From contig NC_089426.1 in the NCBI RefSeq assembly GCF_013426205.1, positions 3,038,001 to 3,102,000 on the forward strand: 64,000 bases of DNA, given 5' to 3'. How positions within the stretch are numbered: the stretch's first letter is position 1; each line of letters starts with the position of its first letter. The DNA comes from Metarhizium brunneum. Its lineage: Eukaryota; Ascomycota; Sordariomycetes; Hypocreales; Clavicipitaceae. Shown here one piece after another: positions 1-12,196 of this stretch. The position numbers and the translations under genes were made by a program. The notes under the pieces were generated by a model. The model was not told the DNA's origin, did no database searches, and was given only the letters and a program-made list of their open reading frames with translations.

Positions 1-371
1 GAAGATTATAGTCGAGGGCGGAGAGGTGGTGGTCCATGTGGCAGACTCGTCGGCCGTTATTTTGAGTTTTGCAACGGGTTGCTGATTTTATGCGCAGGGC
101 TGAAAGGGGAGGCAGTCATGGCGACACTTGACCGATTTTGCCTGGGTCTGCATCAGTTTGTCTATACCCATAGGACAAGTTGAAAAGTCTAGTTAGTTAG
201 TTGCCATTATATATGCGCTCGGCACACACACTTGGAAGACGCGCTACAAGCAGTGGGTAGTGATTGGTCATTATGTCAATTGAACTCCTGGATTCTACAA
301 ACACGAGTCCTCTACATTTTTTTTCTGCTCTTACATTCTGGCGACACTTCCCACACACGCAACCTCCCCAC
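1..371. other. 3' flank of the methylcitrate dehydratase gene
   Basis: No gene is visible. The stretch lies downstream of the stop codon of the minus-strand gene that ends at 372 and probably holds its 3' UTR. Confidence 0.5.
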
Positions 372-2441
372 TTACAAGAACTTGCTCTCCTTGACAGTGT
401 ACAGGTCAACATACTCGTCAACAGACATGTTGTCGAGCTTGCTGCTGTTCTGGCTGAGCTCAACAAGCTCCGCGACACGGCTTGCGGACAAGTGAGGTTC
501 GAGGTGGCGCTTGAACTTGGCGAGGATGACGGGCTTGGCCTCGTCACGGCGGAGACGGTGGCCGAGAGGAGCCTCAACAGAAACCTCGTCAAGGACAGTG
601 CCGTCGTTGAGCTCAACCGTGAGGGCGTTGGAGATGGTTCGGAGGGAGGGGTCGTGGTAGTCCTGGGTGTACTGGGTGTCCTCGACGCACTTGATCTTCT
701 GGCGGAGGGACTCGACGAGCTCAGAGGTGGCAGCCTCGCCGCCGTCGGTGTAGTCGGTGGCCTCGAGGCGGCCGAAGACGAGCATGACGGAGCACATGTA
801 CTGAATGCAGTGGTCACGGTCGGCGAAGTTGTCCATGGGCTTGAACTGCTTGTCGATGATGCGGATGCAGGCCTCGTGAGTGCGGCAGGTGACGGCCTTG
901 ATGTCGGCAGCGGACTTGCCCAAAGCCTTGAGCTGGTGGAAGATCTTCTCAGAGGCCTCGACGGCGGTCTGAGAGTGGAATTCGGCTGGACGCGAGGGTT
1001 AGTTTTTTGACCTGACCGTTCACGTAATACGAGTATTACGGGGGCACTCCCGAGAAGGGCTGGGGGGAGAGGGGCGGGAATAGGAACGACGTACCAGGGT
1101 AGGAGACCTTGAACAAAACATTCTCCATGACGTAGCTGCCATAAGGACGCTGGAACTCAAACTTGTTGCCCTTGAAGAGGACATCGTAGAAACCCCAAGT
1201 AGGAGCAGACAGCACGGTAGGAACACCCTGCTCGCCCTTCATGACCTTGAGAGCCAGGTTGACAGCACGCTGGCAAGCATCACCGGCAGCCCAAGACTTG
1301 CGGGACATGGTGTTGGGGGAGTGGCGGTAGGTTCGCAGAGACTGGCCGTCAACCCAGGCCTGGGTAACAGCGTCGGCAATCTGCTTCTCGTTGAGGCCGA
1401 GCATCTTGGAGACGACGGCGGTGGAGGCCACCTTGACGAGCACGACGTGGTCCAGACCGACCTTGTTGAAGGAGTTGAGCAGGGCCAGGCAGCCCTGGAT
1501 CTCGTGGGCCTTGATCATGGCCTCGAGCACATCCTTGACGGTATAGATCTTGCCGCCAGCCAGGTTGCCGCCGGCCTTGTTGGTGCGGTTGATCCAGTCG
1601 GCGACGGCCAAGATGGCACCCAAGTTGTCCGAGGGGTGACCCCACTCAGCAGCCAGCCAGCAGTCGTTGAAGTCGAGCCATCGGATCATGGCACCAATGT
1701 TGAAGGCGCCGTTGACGGGGTCCAAGACGAAGGGAGTACCGGGAACCTTGGTGCCGTTGGGGACGACGGTGCCAGGGACAATGGGACCAAGGAGCTTGGT
1801 GCACTCCTTGAATCTCAAACCCTCGAGACCACAGCCGAGGGTATCGAGGAGGATCCATCGGGCAGTATCGAACTGAGCAAACAGCGCGTTAGTGTCTGGT
1901 CTGATGCCGCCAAGTGGGAAAAGAAAAAGAAAATTAGAGTAATGACAGCAATTAATACCCCCCCGCGTCCAGTCGTCTTGGTCAATCTTCAAGCAAACCT
2001 CCAAACCTCGCTCTCGACGTTTGTTGTTGGCGGGGTAGCTCCAGATGTGTTTTTTTGCCGAGGAGCCCACCCCGAATCGCGGGGGAAGGAACCATGGAGA
2101 AGCAGGGACCTCGACAGACGGGCCCCAGAGTAACAGCAAAGGGGAGCAGCGGCAGAAATAGGAATACTCACAGCCAGGTCCGAGTCAATGGCCTTGTTGG
2201 CGACATAGTCGGCAATGTCCTTGATCTCAGGATCGTACTCGCGCGGTTGAGAAGCCATGACGGGCGCACCAGAGTGTCTTGTGGCAGAGGTGGAAAAGTT
2301 GCTGCGCAATGTCGAGGACGGAGTCGCAAAGACACGAGCCGCAGCGCCGACGGAGGCCGAGCGGCCCACGGAGAGCCACGACGAACGAGAGACGCGAAGC
2401 TGCTTCGATGCCGTCCGCAGGCCACGGGTGACAGCAGACAT
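372..2441 (-). CDS. prpD: 2-methylcitrate dehydratase, mitochondrial (PrpD/MmgE family)
   Basis: Dehydrates 2-methylcitrate to 2-methyl-cis-aconitate in the methylcitrate cycle, which clears propionyl-CoA. Three exons fit the frame exactly: 2441-2172, 1872-1095 and 985-372, with donors GTGAGT and GTACGT and CAG acceptors, giving 553 aa, normal for fungal members. The first ~60 residues are rich in R, S and A with almost no acidic residues, typical of a mitochondrial presequence. The mature part begins near [19 protein letters not shown]. The PrpD core is clear: [19 protein letters not shown], then [20 protein letters not shown] and the segment [15 protein letters not shown]. The C-terminal domain contains [14 protein letters not shown] and the conserved DRDHCIQYM. 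The first ATG of the open frame was chosen because the presequence begins there. A palindrome lies 53 nt upstream. Family assignment is secure; activity is inferred from the family. Confidence 0.95.
1023..1040. repeat. Short inverted repeat inside intron 2 of prpD
   Basis: CGTAATAC, a 2-nt spacer, then GTATTACG: 8-bp perfect arms within the 109-nt intron between exons 2 and 3. Role unknown. Confidence 0.6.
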
Positions 2442-2493
2442 TGTTGCAGGCGAGCGCGATGAGGCCTTGCACAGAGATCCGGAGCGGAGCGGT

Positions 2494-2512
2494 GTTCAAT
2501 TGACAATTGAAC
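2494..2512. promoter_or_regulatory. Palindromic candidate operator upstream of prpD
   Basis: GTTCAATTG-A-CAATTGAAC is a perfect 9-bp inverted repeat with a 1-nt spacer, 53 nt upstream of the prpD ATG. The half-site GTTCAATTG recurs at 2538-2546. This geometry suits a dimeric DNA-binding protein. No named factor is recognised. Confidence 0.4.
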
Positions 2513-3085
2513 TAGAAAAGGGGGAGTTGAAGAAAGAGTTCAATTGCGGGAAGAGGAGGAAGGGATAGGGAAAAAAATGTTAGCCAGCTCGGCTCATGGT
2601 GATGGTTTGTCTGGCAGGCGCCCAGCCAGCCGTTGGTGCGTTGCCAGTTGCTGTATTGCCGTTGCATGCCGCGCTTGCATCCTCGGTTAAGCCGAAAGGG
2701 GACGGTTGCGTTGCTTGTGCCCCCCCATCTTCCCCAGAGCCGCAAACAGTCTGGTGACTCTGGCCTGGTCTGTCTCTCGCTGCTCAGGGTGGCGGCACGC
2801 TCCAATCTCGAATAGATGGGGTAAATTGAACCGGAGAGACGGTGCAACACCACTGGTCGGTGCCCTCTCCCTGGGTTGGGTGAAGATAAATGAAGACAGC
2901 AGAGCTGCTGTTGTCTGGTCCCCACTTTTCAACAATATTGTAACATGGATGGCATTGCGGACGAGCCAGCGGGTGCTCCCTCCGTCTTAAATCTCGAATC
3001 TCGAGTCCGTTGCGCTCTACAGATGTATCTGCAAAAGCCGTGGCGAGTCATGACCAACACAACCACCACAACGACGCCCTTGGAG

Positions 3086-3093
3086 TATAAATA
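3086..3093 (+). promoter_or_regulatory. Orphan TATA box
   Basis: TATAAATA in a TATA context, followed by the 13-bp tandem repeat, but with no open frame longer than a few codons in the next ~300 nt on this strand. It could serve a non-coding transcript or be fortuitous. Confidence 0.3.
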
Positions 3094-3128
3094 CTCGCCA
3101 CGACCCTCGATCAAAGACTGCGTCATTT

Positions 3129-3167
3129 TGCTGCATCATTCTGCTGCATCATTCTGCTGCATCAGGC
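3129..3167 (+). repeat. 13-bp tandem repeat, three copies
   Basis: TGCTGCATCATTC is repeated at 3129, 3142 and 3155; the third copy differs at its 3' end. Confidence 0.85.
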
Positions 3168-3361
3168 TGTTGCACGCGTGGGACAGTCTTTGGCACATAT
3201 TCCAACAAGCTCGCGTCGTCACCCAGGAGCGATAGACAGTCCGGCATGGCTCGACTACCACCAAGTTGATTAGTACCAGACGAAGGCATCGCCTCTTCAA
3301 TGTTGGAGAGACGGGGCCAAGCAGGCACCCGTGACCTCTTCTATCCAAGCTGACATTGTTC

Positions 3362-3406
3362 AAGACCTCCTCTTGAAGGAGGCCTCCCCTTTTGGCAGAG
3401 TCGTTA
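3362..3406 (+). repeat. Hairpin element, copy A
   Basis: AAGACCTC, a stem-loop (arms CCTCCT and AGGAGG around CTTGA), then a downstream CTTTTGGCAGA box. A second copy with the same layout but changed stem bases is at 29247-29292. Confidence 0.5.
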
Positions 3407-4937
3407 AACAGAAATCATAGGCCCGCCCGTGCCCACTCCAAGTCAAGTCTCGCGCTTCAACACTAAGTTTACATCTTGGACCGTACCAGACATTCAGAAC
3501 CTAGTCCCCATTGCCAGACTTCTCCCCTGAAACCCCTTACACCCTTTATAGAGTTTGGCGTTTGGATAATGCACCACAGGTCCATCTCATTGCCGCGACT
3601 ATTGCCGTCCGTGCCATGATAGTAGAGTTGAGTTGGGCATCCCGGACAACCAACCCGTTCTCCCAGCTCTTCGGCCACTCAGACTGTAAATAGTTATCTG
3701 TTGTACCTGGACACTGTTTGTTCCTCCCAGCAACTAGTTGAACCTCCCAGCATCAGGACACACAACACCCCTACGCTCCACGTTTTGCCACCCCGCAGGC
3801 GGCCTCATCGAGCGCCCTATTCTGGCAAGACGTCGTCCAAAAATAGTATTGTCTGGCAACCTCCCGGAAAGGTCGACACCGAAAATGGCGTTTCAACGAC
3901 GTTTCAAGCCCCGGAGGGCGGCGGAGGGAGAGGCAGCTGGTAGGGTTCATCCGGCAACGTTAACCGCCAAGGTTGCGGGATGAAACGCGCCACCATGGCA
4001 GAAACTCGCAGGTCCTCCATCCCCGAAATAAACGGAAGCATTCAAGCGCAAAGAAAGTACGGCCAAGCCCATTGTTGTACAAGACACCCTTGCAGGACAA
4101 GGAAATCCGCGGGCCACCCTTCAAACTGGGCACCCAACCAACCTTGGACTGAACCTGGAACCAGAGACTAAACAGGTCGAAATTCCTGCTAAAGAGATGA
4201 CCCGTCGCCAATCGATGCCGCATAGATGAATGTATGGCTCAAGACCCGGAATCCCAAACCGGCCCAGCGTGCCCCCGGACTCTGAGGATTCTGCGACATG
4301 TCAACTGCGGATTTTAATGGATGCGTCCACATCAGACAAACCGACATCATGCAGCTCATAGTCTTGGCCTTTGGTTGCTTTAGTCGCTTAGGTCGCTTTT
4401 GCTCCTGGTGCTTGATGCTGTAATCGCCCCTGGCTGGATTCCTGCTTGCATTTCGGCATTCTTGCTGACCTCTCTCGTTATTGCGACTGAACCTAGCCAA
4501 TAATCTAGCTAGTAAATCTAAATATGGTACATTTCCTTGATCTAGGTACAGCCGGAATATAGTGTGACTAGATGTCGTACATGTTCATCCGGCCTTGATT
4601 ATTATTATCAACATTTAATTAATTTAATGAATATGATACATCAGGGCAAGACATGCGGCATGATCCTAGAGCCACGGGTTCCTTGTCTTAAAGTCAAACA
4701 CGGACTTTCTGGCCGCCACCAACTCCAGGCCGCAGACCATCCTGACATTGTGCGTCTCATCACCGATGCCGCACAACCCGAGACGACGGTGACAAACAGC
4801 CCACGAGGATCAGTGAGCCAGCCTGCAGCGTACTGACGAATGGCACTCAGCCATTTGAGCTTGACCTCCGACAGGATCATGTGTATCGGGTTCGTTTCCT
4901 TTGGCGCCTTGCTTTGTAAATCCCCCAACGCTTGTTG

Positions 4938-4946
4938 GGTATAAAG
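4938..4946 (+). promoter_or_regulatory. TATA box of the cupredoxin-like gene
   Basis: GGTATAAAGG lies about 190 nt before the ATG at 5131. Confidence 0.5.
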
Positions 4947-5130
4947 GGGTCGGCTTTCCCATCCAATTGTTCCACGACTAATACAGATCCCATCTCTTCT
5001 CATAGGCCAACGTGTTTGACTCGATTGAATCTTGTCCTTGATCTTTAGTCTCCCATCATCAGACCCACAGCTGTCGACATTTGGAAACCAAAACTTCCTA
5101 TAACGCCATCCACACATATCAGCAGTTGCA

Positions 5131-5813
5131 ATGCTCTTCACAGCCGTCAAGGTCGCTGCCTTCTCCGCCCTTGCTGCCCAGGCAAGCGCAAAGACAATCA
5201 GAATTGATGTCGGTAAAGATGGCCTGACATTTTCTCCTGATTCGGTTACGGCTGCCAACGGAGACATGTTGGAGTACCACTTCTACAAACAGCACAGCGT
5301 AGCTATGGGTGACTTTGCAAACGGATGCAGACCGGCTGCCCAAGGTGGTTTCTTTTCTGGTGTAATGAGAACTTCGGGTAACGGAGAAAATGTAAGCTGT
5401 TATCCTCCTGCTGGTCTTGTGGTTGATAATGGCGTGCCCGTGGCTGTAAGCTGACTTTAGTGTTCTTTTTGTAGGACCAGGTTTTCCAGGTCATGGTGAA
5501 TAACACAAACCCAATGGCCTTCTACTGTACTGTCGCTAGCCACTGTCAGAACGGCATGGTCGGCGTCGTCAATCCATCATCCACGGATTCACTCGACAAG
5601 TACACATCTACGGCGAAGAGCGCCTCCACAAACCAGGCTCCTCCGGCCGTGTTCGGTGGAAGGATGGCCCAAGGCTCAGCGACATCGCCGAGCGGAGCTT
5701 CAGGCACAGCTTCTGGTGCCCAACCGACAAAATCGGGAGCTGCTTCGCATATGCAGGCTTCTCTTGGGGGCATCGGTGCCGCTGCTCTCGGATTCGCTGC
5801 CTTCCTCATGTAA
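5131..5813 (+). CDS. GPI-anchored extracellular cupredoxin-like protein
   Basis: Two exons, 5131-5391 and 5475-5813, are joined by an 83-nt intron (GTAAGC...TAG), giving 199 aa. A signal peptide of ~20 residues (MLFTAVKVAAFSALAAQASA) is followed by a compact cupredoxin-like domain with IDVGKDGLTFSPDSVTAANG and the copper-ligand-like segment FYCTVASHCQNGM near the end of the domain. A Ser/Thr/Ala-rich linker and a hydrophobic C-terminus (GIGAAALGFAAFLM) follow, as in GPI-anchored cell-wall proteins. Such serine-rich extracellular cupredoxins are common in filamentous ascomycetes; their biochemical role is mostly unknown. The likely first ligand lies in the HS of KQHSVAMGDF. A TATA box ~190 nt upstream supports the start. 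Confidence 0.9.
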
Positions 5814-8800
5814 ATGAAAGAGAGTTTGGCTGGTATGTGGGCGTGGTTGTGTACTTGATAGTTTTAAGGCGATGGCAAAACGGAGAACTGATTATCTGGC
5901 CATGTAACATTCGTGTCTGATCTGGAAGCATGCTTCATTTCTGCGTGCCTCAAGACTGGGTAGTGTGGATAGCACCTTTGCAATTGAACTTAATTTACTC
6001 TGTGCCTCAAGCTGGAATGTTCTCTGCTTCCGCGTCCAACAGCAAATCCTGCCATTTCATGAGAGTAGAGTCGACATCCCAGGTGACATTTTGCTGTGTG
6101 GGAATGGCAGTCAGATGTTGACAAGGGCAGAGAAGAAGCGGCTGTCAAGATTCTAGTCGTAGTTGCGACAGGACAGTCAGACACTCAAAAGCCACACGTC
6201 TGTTGCGACGACAAGCATCTGCAAAGTGCGAGACATTCTTCACCAACCACCACCACTGATGACGCGAGGGCGAGCCTTTTCACAACGCCAATGACGCCTG
6301 TCATTAATGAGATGATCCCAACTAGTAGCACAAGTCAGCTTGGTTGCTAGTACTCAGTAGTAATAATTGCTTGCACAGGAGTGCGGAGCACCTGCTGCAG
6401 GCCAGGCCAGCCCCCGAAACAAAAACAAAGAAAAGAAAAAGAAAAAACCCCGAGGTTAGAAGTGAGGAAAAAAAGTGATGGCACAACGAATGCATGAGTG
6501 AGTCGGAATGCCTCAGCCTGCTTACTCCGTACGGTGTAAGCATTGGGTCAGTTAGTGTTCGATGCCGATGGGTGCAGCCCCAGCCATCAAAATCGATGCG
6601 GGGAAGTCAAGATGAATCTTGGACTGGCAAGACTAGAGTAGACCTGCCTCCCTTGATTCCGACCTGTCTGAACTATGCTCGTCACTATGCAAGGAAGGAG
6701 CGCGGCACGGGCTGGAAGGGAAAAGCCGTTAAGTTGCGGAGCAATTCTCTCTAAGCGGCGTCCTGGCCACCAGGTCATCCAGCAATATCCTTGCTCAGCA
6801 TGCAGATTTGCCAATGCACCAAGTGGTATTCGTTTTACCAGAACATGGGAAATTTGAATTTCACCATATGCGCTCAACAAGGTCTTTTGCAGGTACCAAG
6901 TTACTCGGTGCTCCGTACACGTGCAAGGGAGGGAAGGCTGCTGCGTGGCTGGGCAGTTGGCAGACAATCTTGAGGCTGCCTGTGGCACACCGCCCCTTCC
7001 ATGTTTCCACGCGTGGCGCGTAGGACCGCGGCGGCTCTTGCTTTTTTGGCCAGCTACTCTTAAGCAGGCAAGCACGACCGCGTGGGCTGAAAGCAGGTAC
7101 AAAGTTTGTGAAGCGCTGAAACCCGAAAAGTCTTCAAATGTTGCAATGTGACAGCTCTGCCTCTACAAGCCCCAGACAACAACATCCTGAACGTCGCCAG
7201 CATCGTGTATACATGCTACTCTGCCGGGCCGCCAAGGTACCTGCCGTCAACTTCCCACCAGGCTCAGCTTGCTTCGCACTGCACGCAACCATCACCAGCC
7301 GAATTATTGGTCTGGTCCATGCCGGCGTCCAGTCATCTGAGTGTGTCCAAGGTGCTCCTCGGTTGTCCCCACGAGCTTGCCGAGATGTACTACTGCATTC
7401 CACCACTATTGACTGCGACGCCGACTTAAACAATGGAAACATCGGGCAGGAGCAAGTCGGAAGAAAGATCCTTAAGTCTGGACCCACCCATCCGCAGCCG
7501 CTAAGCCGCCACAAACTCGTCACCCCGGCTCGACCTGGTTCGACTCCGGCAGAGTGGGCTGCACGCCCCTGCTGCCTCGATCTGGACTGCGTGGAGACGG
7601 CCTCTGACATCGGCCACAATAACGTCGAATCTGCACATGTGCACCCGGTCTGGTGCGGGTGCTGGGCCCTGCTGGCCCCGAACCCGACTCGACATGGCTC
7701 CTGCCACCTTGTCTTGACGCAATGACGCCTACATGGACAACACTTCTCGGGCTCTGGCCCGGTCCTTCTCCCATCTGAACGGCTCGAGGGTCAACAGTCA
7801 GTTATCTATGATTCGCATTGGGCCAATCGGGGAGTAAACTGGTGTTAGTCTAAACTCTGATAAACTCGGGTCCCCCAGAGAAGCTAGTACCCAAGTCAGT
7901 GCCAGTCAAGCTGTCAACGATACAGGAAATACTTACAACACGGGCCGGAACTAACCCCAGCATTAGCAAACCTTGGTCGAGGACCCCTGCCTCGTATCCG
8001 GCATTGTCTCCCTTCAACTCCTCTGTATTCTATTTGGTCGTTCGAGATCAATTTCGCACTCCTCGCACGCAACTTGGCGCCATGCAAGTGCCGTTTGAAC
8101 AATTATTCTAGCTTGGATTCGCTCCGCCGGCGTGACATTTTGTCTGTGGAGGGACATACATAGGGACGACGCTTGCAAACTCAATTGATCATTTTCCGGC
8201 AGCTTTTGTTTGATATACATACACCACCAATACTCTCGGCAGTACGCGGCTACGCCATCCCAAGACAACGGGCCCCTGCACCGCCATACCGGGCTCCTCA
8301 GCGGGCAGATTTGCCCAAACGAGGACCTTACGAGCCCCAAAATCCGCTACATTGGTTGTCTAGTAACTACCTGCAGTGGTGTAGGTACACACATGCCAAC
8401 ACCCTGGCAGGCCCTCAAACGGTTACCCTGGGACTGAACACAGTGAACGGTCCAGGCTCGAATGGTCGTTGGTAGAAGTCTTTTAGGCACCGATGTACAG
8501 CTAGTGGGGGAGGTCACAGCTGTCTGGTCTGGTTCATCTGCCCGATTTGCTCTATATTTTGAAGCCGCTTGCTTCCCTGTCTCTTTTTCTCAGGGCATCC
8601 ACTACCTACCAGTAGGTAGAAACCTAGGCTGGCAGTCTACCCATCTTCCACTCGAGGATTCCATCCGCTCTTCCGAGACAAGCTTCATGACGTATCATAG
8701 ATAGGGCTTCACTGTTCGGAAGGCACATTTCACGCGCTGCAGCATCTCAGATCGTCTGACCCACCAGCCCCTAGACACCAGATACTATTTGTTTCCCCCC

Positions 8801-9127
8801 GAGCCAAGCTCTGTCCCCTGCGAATTCGTCACGGCTACCTCGGGCCTGTCAGCTTTATCGGTCCCATTGACGCACTTTGTTGTCGACGTGGTGCCTGAAG
8901 TGGGCTCTCACAGCTCAAAGGGAGGGAGAGAAAAAACAGACATACCTGTTCACAATTCAAAATAGCCCCAGTCCCAAAGCCCTGGCTCTTTTACAATTTC
9001 ACGCACCATCGAGAATCGCAGCTGGTTTTATCGTAGCCGCTCGCCGACAACCTGGCTTAGCCAGTCTGTTTACTGCAAAGATAGGAACAGATCAAGCCCA
9101 GCCCGAATCCTCAGCTGGTGACGAGAC
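5814..9127. other. Long intergenic region
   Basis: 3.3 kb without a supportable gene. Open frames of up to 195 codons (for example around 7138-7725) overlap on both strands and have no domain or signal. It contains an A-rich tract near 6418-6475 and a TACTCCGTA motif at 6533 set in a near-perfect 22-bp palindrome. The last part is the promoter of the CRY-DASH gene. Confidence 0.6.
6533..6541. repeat. TACTCCGTA motif
   Basis: Exact copy. The surrounding sequence 6531-6552 is a near-palindrome (GCTTAC...GTAAGC arms around TCCGTACGGT). Confidence 0.6.
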
Positions 9128-11292
9128 ATGTCTAGAGGTAAACTCTTGGTTTACCTCCTGAGGCGGGACTTGAGAGTCGCTGACAATCCTATCTTGCACC
9201 ACTTGGCCACCGCTTCCGACCATGGCTTCACCCATTTGTTGCCTGTATATGTGTTTCCTGCCCAACAGGTAGAGCTTTCTGGGTTTATTAAGGACGGCGA
9301 GCAGTCACCGTATCCCCCAGCTCGAAGTCAGGTGGGCAAGTTCTGGCGTTGTGGACCTCATCGAGCCAAATTTACCGCAGAGGCAGTTTGGAATTTGAAG
9401 AGAGGCCTTGAAGAATTGGGCAGTGGACTTGTAATTCGATGCGGGAGCGTAAAGGACGTCATTGATCACCTCGTCAAGGAGCTCAAAGACGCAGTACCAT
9501 GCGTCAGCAGTGTCTGGATGACAGAAGAACCCTCTTGGGAAGAAGTGCAGGAGCAAGAATCAATATCCTCTCTGTGCTCCAAGCGAGGAATTGAATTCAA
9601 GCTATGGAAAGATGAAAAGTATTTTGTCGACGAGTGAGTTGTCATTCTTATACATGACTGGCTTCGTGTCACGCTAAGCATGCTTCTAGCCGTGACACTG
9701 GCCTGGAAAACCCAGCGGATTTACCCGATGTTTTCACAACCTATCGAAAGTCTCAAGAACCTCTCCGAGAGAAGCCTCGCAAGGTTTTACCAAGTCCAGC
9801 TAAATCAGCGCTTCCAGCATTCCCCCAAGAAGGGTCGATCCCTGCCCAAGCACATCCCTTCCTTTCGCCAGTATCTTTGGAAGATCTGCAGAAAAGATTA
9901 GTGAAGCCAGTCGAGAACATAATGGACAACCCTCCCAAACGCCCCGAGGATTCCACAGACGGTCATCCTTTCACTGGTGGTGAGACAAGCGGTTGGGCAA
10001 GGCTGAGGCACCTGGGAAAGTCTAGTGCCATGACATCGTATAAGGATACCCGCAACGGCCTCGTTGGTGTGGATTATAGCCTCAAGTTATCCGGCTATTT
10101 GTCACTGGGCTGTCTCACCGCCAGGCAGATTCATGAGGAGCTCTTGAAGCTGGAAGACGGAACCGACGAACAATACAGGGACGCTGTTGGATATGGCGAG
10201 GGCGAGAATGACGGAACAAAAGGCATTCGATTCGAACTCCTGTGGCGGGACTACATGCGGCTCTGCACGGCCAAATTTGGGCGGAAACTCTTCAGGCTCT
10301 CTGGATTTCGACAGGACAGAAGCTACGACAAGAAATGGAAAACTGCAGACAAGGAGAAAGCGGGCCTCGAGCAAGAACCAGATCCTGCTCAAATCTCGAA
10401 GATCCTCGAACGATTTCAAAACGGAACCACAGGGATGGGACTCATAGATGCATCGCAACGTGAGCTCTTTCACACAGGATATACGTCGAACCGAGCACGG
10501 CAAAATGCAGCCAGTTTCTTCTCGAAGCACCTGGAGATTGACTGGAGATATGGAGCAGAGTGGTACGAAATGATGCTTGTGGACTATGACGTATCTTCCA
10601 ACTGGGCCAATTGGCAGTATGTGGCTGGCATAGGAAACGATCCTCGAGGCGACGCTCGCACATTTAACCCTGTCAAACAGGCTTTTGATTACGATAAAGA
10701 GGGCATCTACGTTCGAATGTGGGTTCCTGAGTTGCAAGGGCTCGAGAAGCTTGAGAACGTCTTTCAGGTGTGTACGACCGAAGCGGCTGAATTAGAGAGC
10801 TGTGGTCTATCCGAAAACATCATGGCCACGGATCCTGTTAAAAAAATTGATTTCTACGTGGACCGCAAACCCAGAGCAACTCGACGACCTTATAATAACA
10901 AACGACGAGGGCAACCCCGAGGTGGCCGCCGGGGTGGCAATTATAACAATCAGCATCACAATGGATCTGGAACATCAAGCGACGCAGCCGCCAGTGAGTC
11001 GGTTGGTGCTTCAGGCGCGGATGCAGAGGCTAAGAATAAAACCCGACCGGATAGCACGCCACATCAACTCCAGGATTCATCATGGAGAGGAAACCACAAA
11101 GGAGGTCAGCCCGTGAATATGCAGGCGCACCACGGCAGAGGTTGGCAATGTGGCGACCACACCCGGGGTCGCGGAAACTTTGGCCAATTCCGGGGTACTT
11201 GGCGCCCGTATGGACAAAGAGGAGGGTTTAGAGGAAGATATCCATATGGGCACCAGATGACTTATCAGCAGTTTCCCAGCGGAGGGCAGTAG
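9128..11292 (+). CDS. Cryptochrome DASH (CRY-DASH) with C-terminal RGG-rich extension
   Basis: Photolyase/cryptochrome family flavoprotein; DASH members repair or bind UV-damaged single-stranded DNA and act in blue-light responses. Two exons, 9128-9633 and 9690-11292, give 702 aa. The N-terminal photolyase domain opens with VYLLRRDLRVADNPILH. The FAD-binding half contains the DASH signature TSNRARQNAASFF, then WYEMMLVDYDVSSNWANWQY and GIGNDPRGDARTFNP. From about residue 570 the tail becomes Arg/Gly rich (RRGQPRGGRRGG, GRGNFGQFRG, GQRGGFRGRYPYG), an extension known from fungal CRY-DASH proteins and suggestive of RNA or single-stranded DNA binding. The start is the first ATG before the conserved domain, and the intron phase agrees on both sides. 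Confidence in the family is very high; whether it signals or repairs is not decided by sequence. Confidence 0.96.
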
Positions 11293-11743
11293 AGACTGCT
11301 GGCCGATCAGCAAACGAGCCCAAAGAATTTCGGACAGCCTCTCACCGACACCGTTGGGAGATGAGTTTAAACGGAGATTCACGCTTGACAATATAAGGCA
11401 GCTGCCTCGTGTAATGGGTTTCGGTAGCAATCCTAGTTTTTGGGATATGAAATAGCAACTTTTTCAACAACCAAGCACATGGCAAGGAAACTTGAAAATT
11501 TCAGCAGCAGCATATCACGAGGGAGAAAAGGGGGGTTGGGAGAGATGGACATGAGCAAGTCCCAAAAAGGGCGGCAAGCCTAATGCCTGATGATTGGTTC
11601 TTTATTTTTTGCGTTTTGCCTCTTGACTACCTAGGTAGGTAACTCATGATACATGCACACACGAAACAGTACATGAGTAGTAATAAAACATGCAATAGCA
11701 CAGCGTCGATAAGTTGAGAAGACAGCCGCGTAACATGACGAAT
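11293..11743. other. Convergent 3' spacer
   Basis: Between two converging genes. Nothing coding is seen. It contains the palindromic octamer family ACCTAGGTA near 11632. Confidence 0.5.
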
Positions 11744-12196
11744 CTAGAGGCCGTATTTCTTATCCTTGTCGGCGATGAAGAAGTCCTTTCCGGTGGTTTC
11801 CTTGTACTTGTCGCGAATGAAATCAGATATGGCCTCGTCCTTGGCCTGCTCTGCCGCGCTCTCGTTGGACTGGTCGCCTTCCCCGAGGACCTTTTCTTGA
11901 ACAAAGTCGACGGCTGCAATCGAGAGTTAGTGCTCGAGTCCAATCAACCCAGAAGCGTATGGAGCGGCACGGCCATGCTGTGTTACAACCCGATGCATTC
12001 ACATACCTTTATCAAGCCCATCCTCGTTCGCCTCGCCCTGCTTGCCCCCACCAGCCATGCTGTTAAACGAATCCATCAGCTTGGCTCCAGCATCGCTGTT
12101 GTTACCGTTGCTTCCCTGGTTGTTCTCATTCTCCCGACCCGACTGGTTGTTGCCACTGCCACCAATCCCGTCGGCCACTTTCTTGACAAAGTCCAT
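11744..12196 (-). CDS. Small conserved hydrophilic fungal protein
   Basis: Two exons, 12196-12007 and 11913-11744 (donor GTATGT, acceptor CAG), give 119 aa. The protein starts MDFVKKVADGIGG, then has a Gly/Asn/Gln-rich low-complexity stretch, followed by an acidic and basic helix-prone half with AVDFVQEKVLGEG and DFIRDKYKETTGKDFF. I recognise the layout of a short soluble protein found widely in filamentous ascomycetes (repeated D-x-(V/A)-x-x-x-x-(K/E) helices ending in a TGK motif), but no function is established. No signal peptide or membrane segment. A longer in-frame ATG exists at 12322, but the conserved start and composition favour 12196. Confidence 0.8.

Larger units (their letters stand above)
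2442..5130. other. Intergenic region between prpD and the cupredoxin-like gene
   Basis: No convincing coding region. It holds the prpD promoter and palindrome, an orphan TATA box with a 13-bp tandem repeat (3086-3167), a hairpin element (3362-3406) and the TATA box of the next gene near 4938. The open frames here have no recognisable domain and overlap in several frames. Confidence 0.6.

Noticed and set aside
264..2133. Plus-strand frames over prpD (248 and 270 codons)
   Set aside because: Antisense shadows of the methylcitrate dehydratase exons; rich in Val/Leu/Gly/Asp as expected from reverse-complemented biased codons.
7138..7725. 195-codon frame in the long spacer after the cupredoxin gene
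   Set aside because: Overlaps equally long frames on the other strand and shows no motif, signal or splice pattern.
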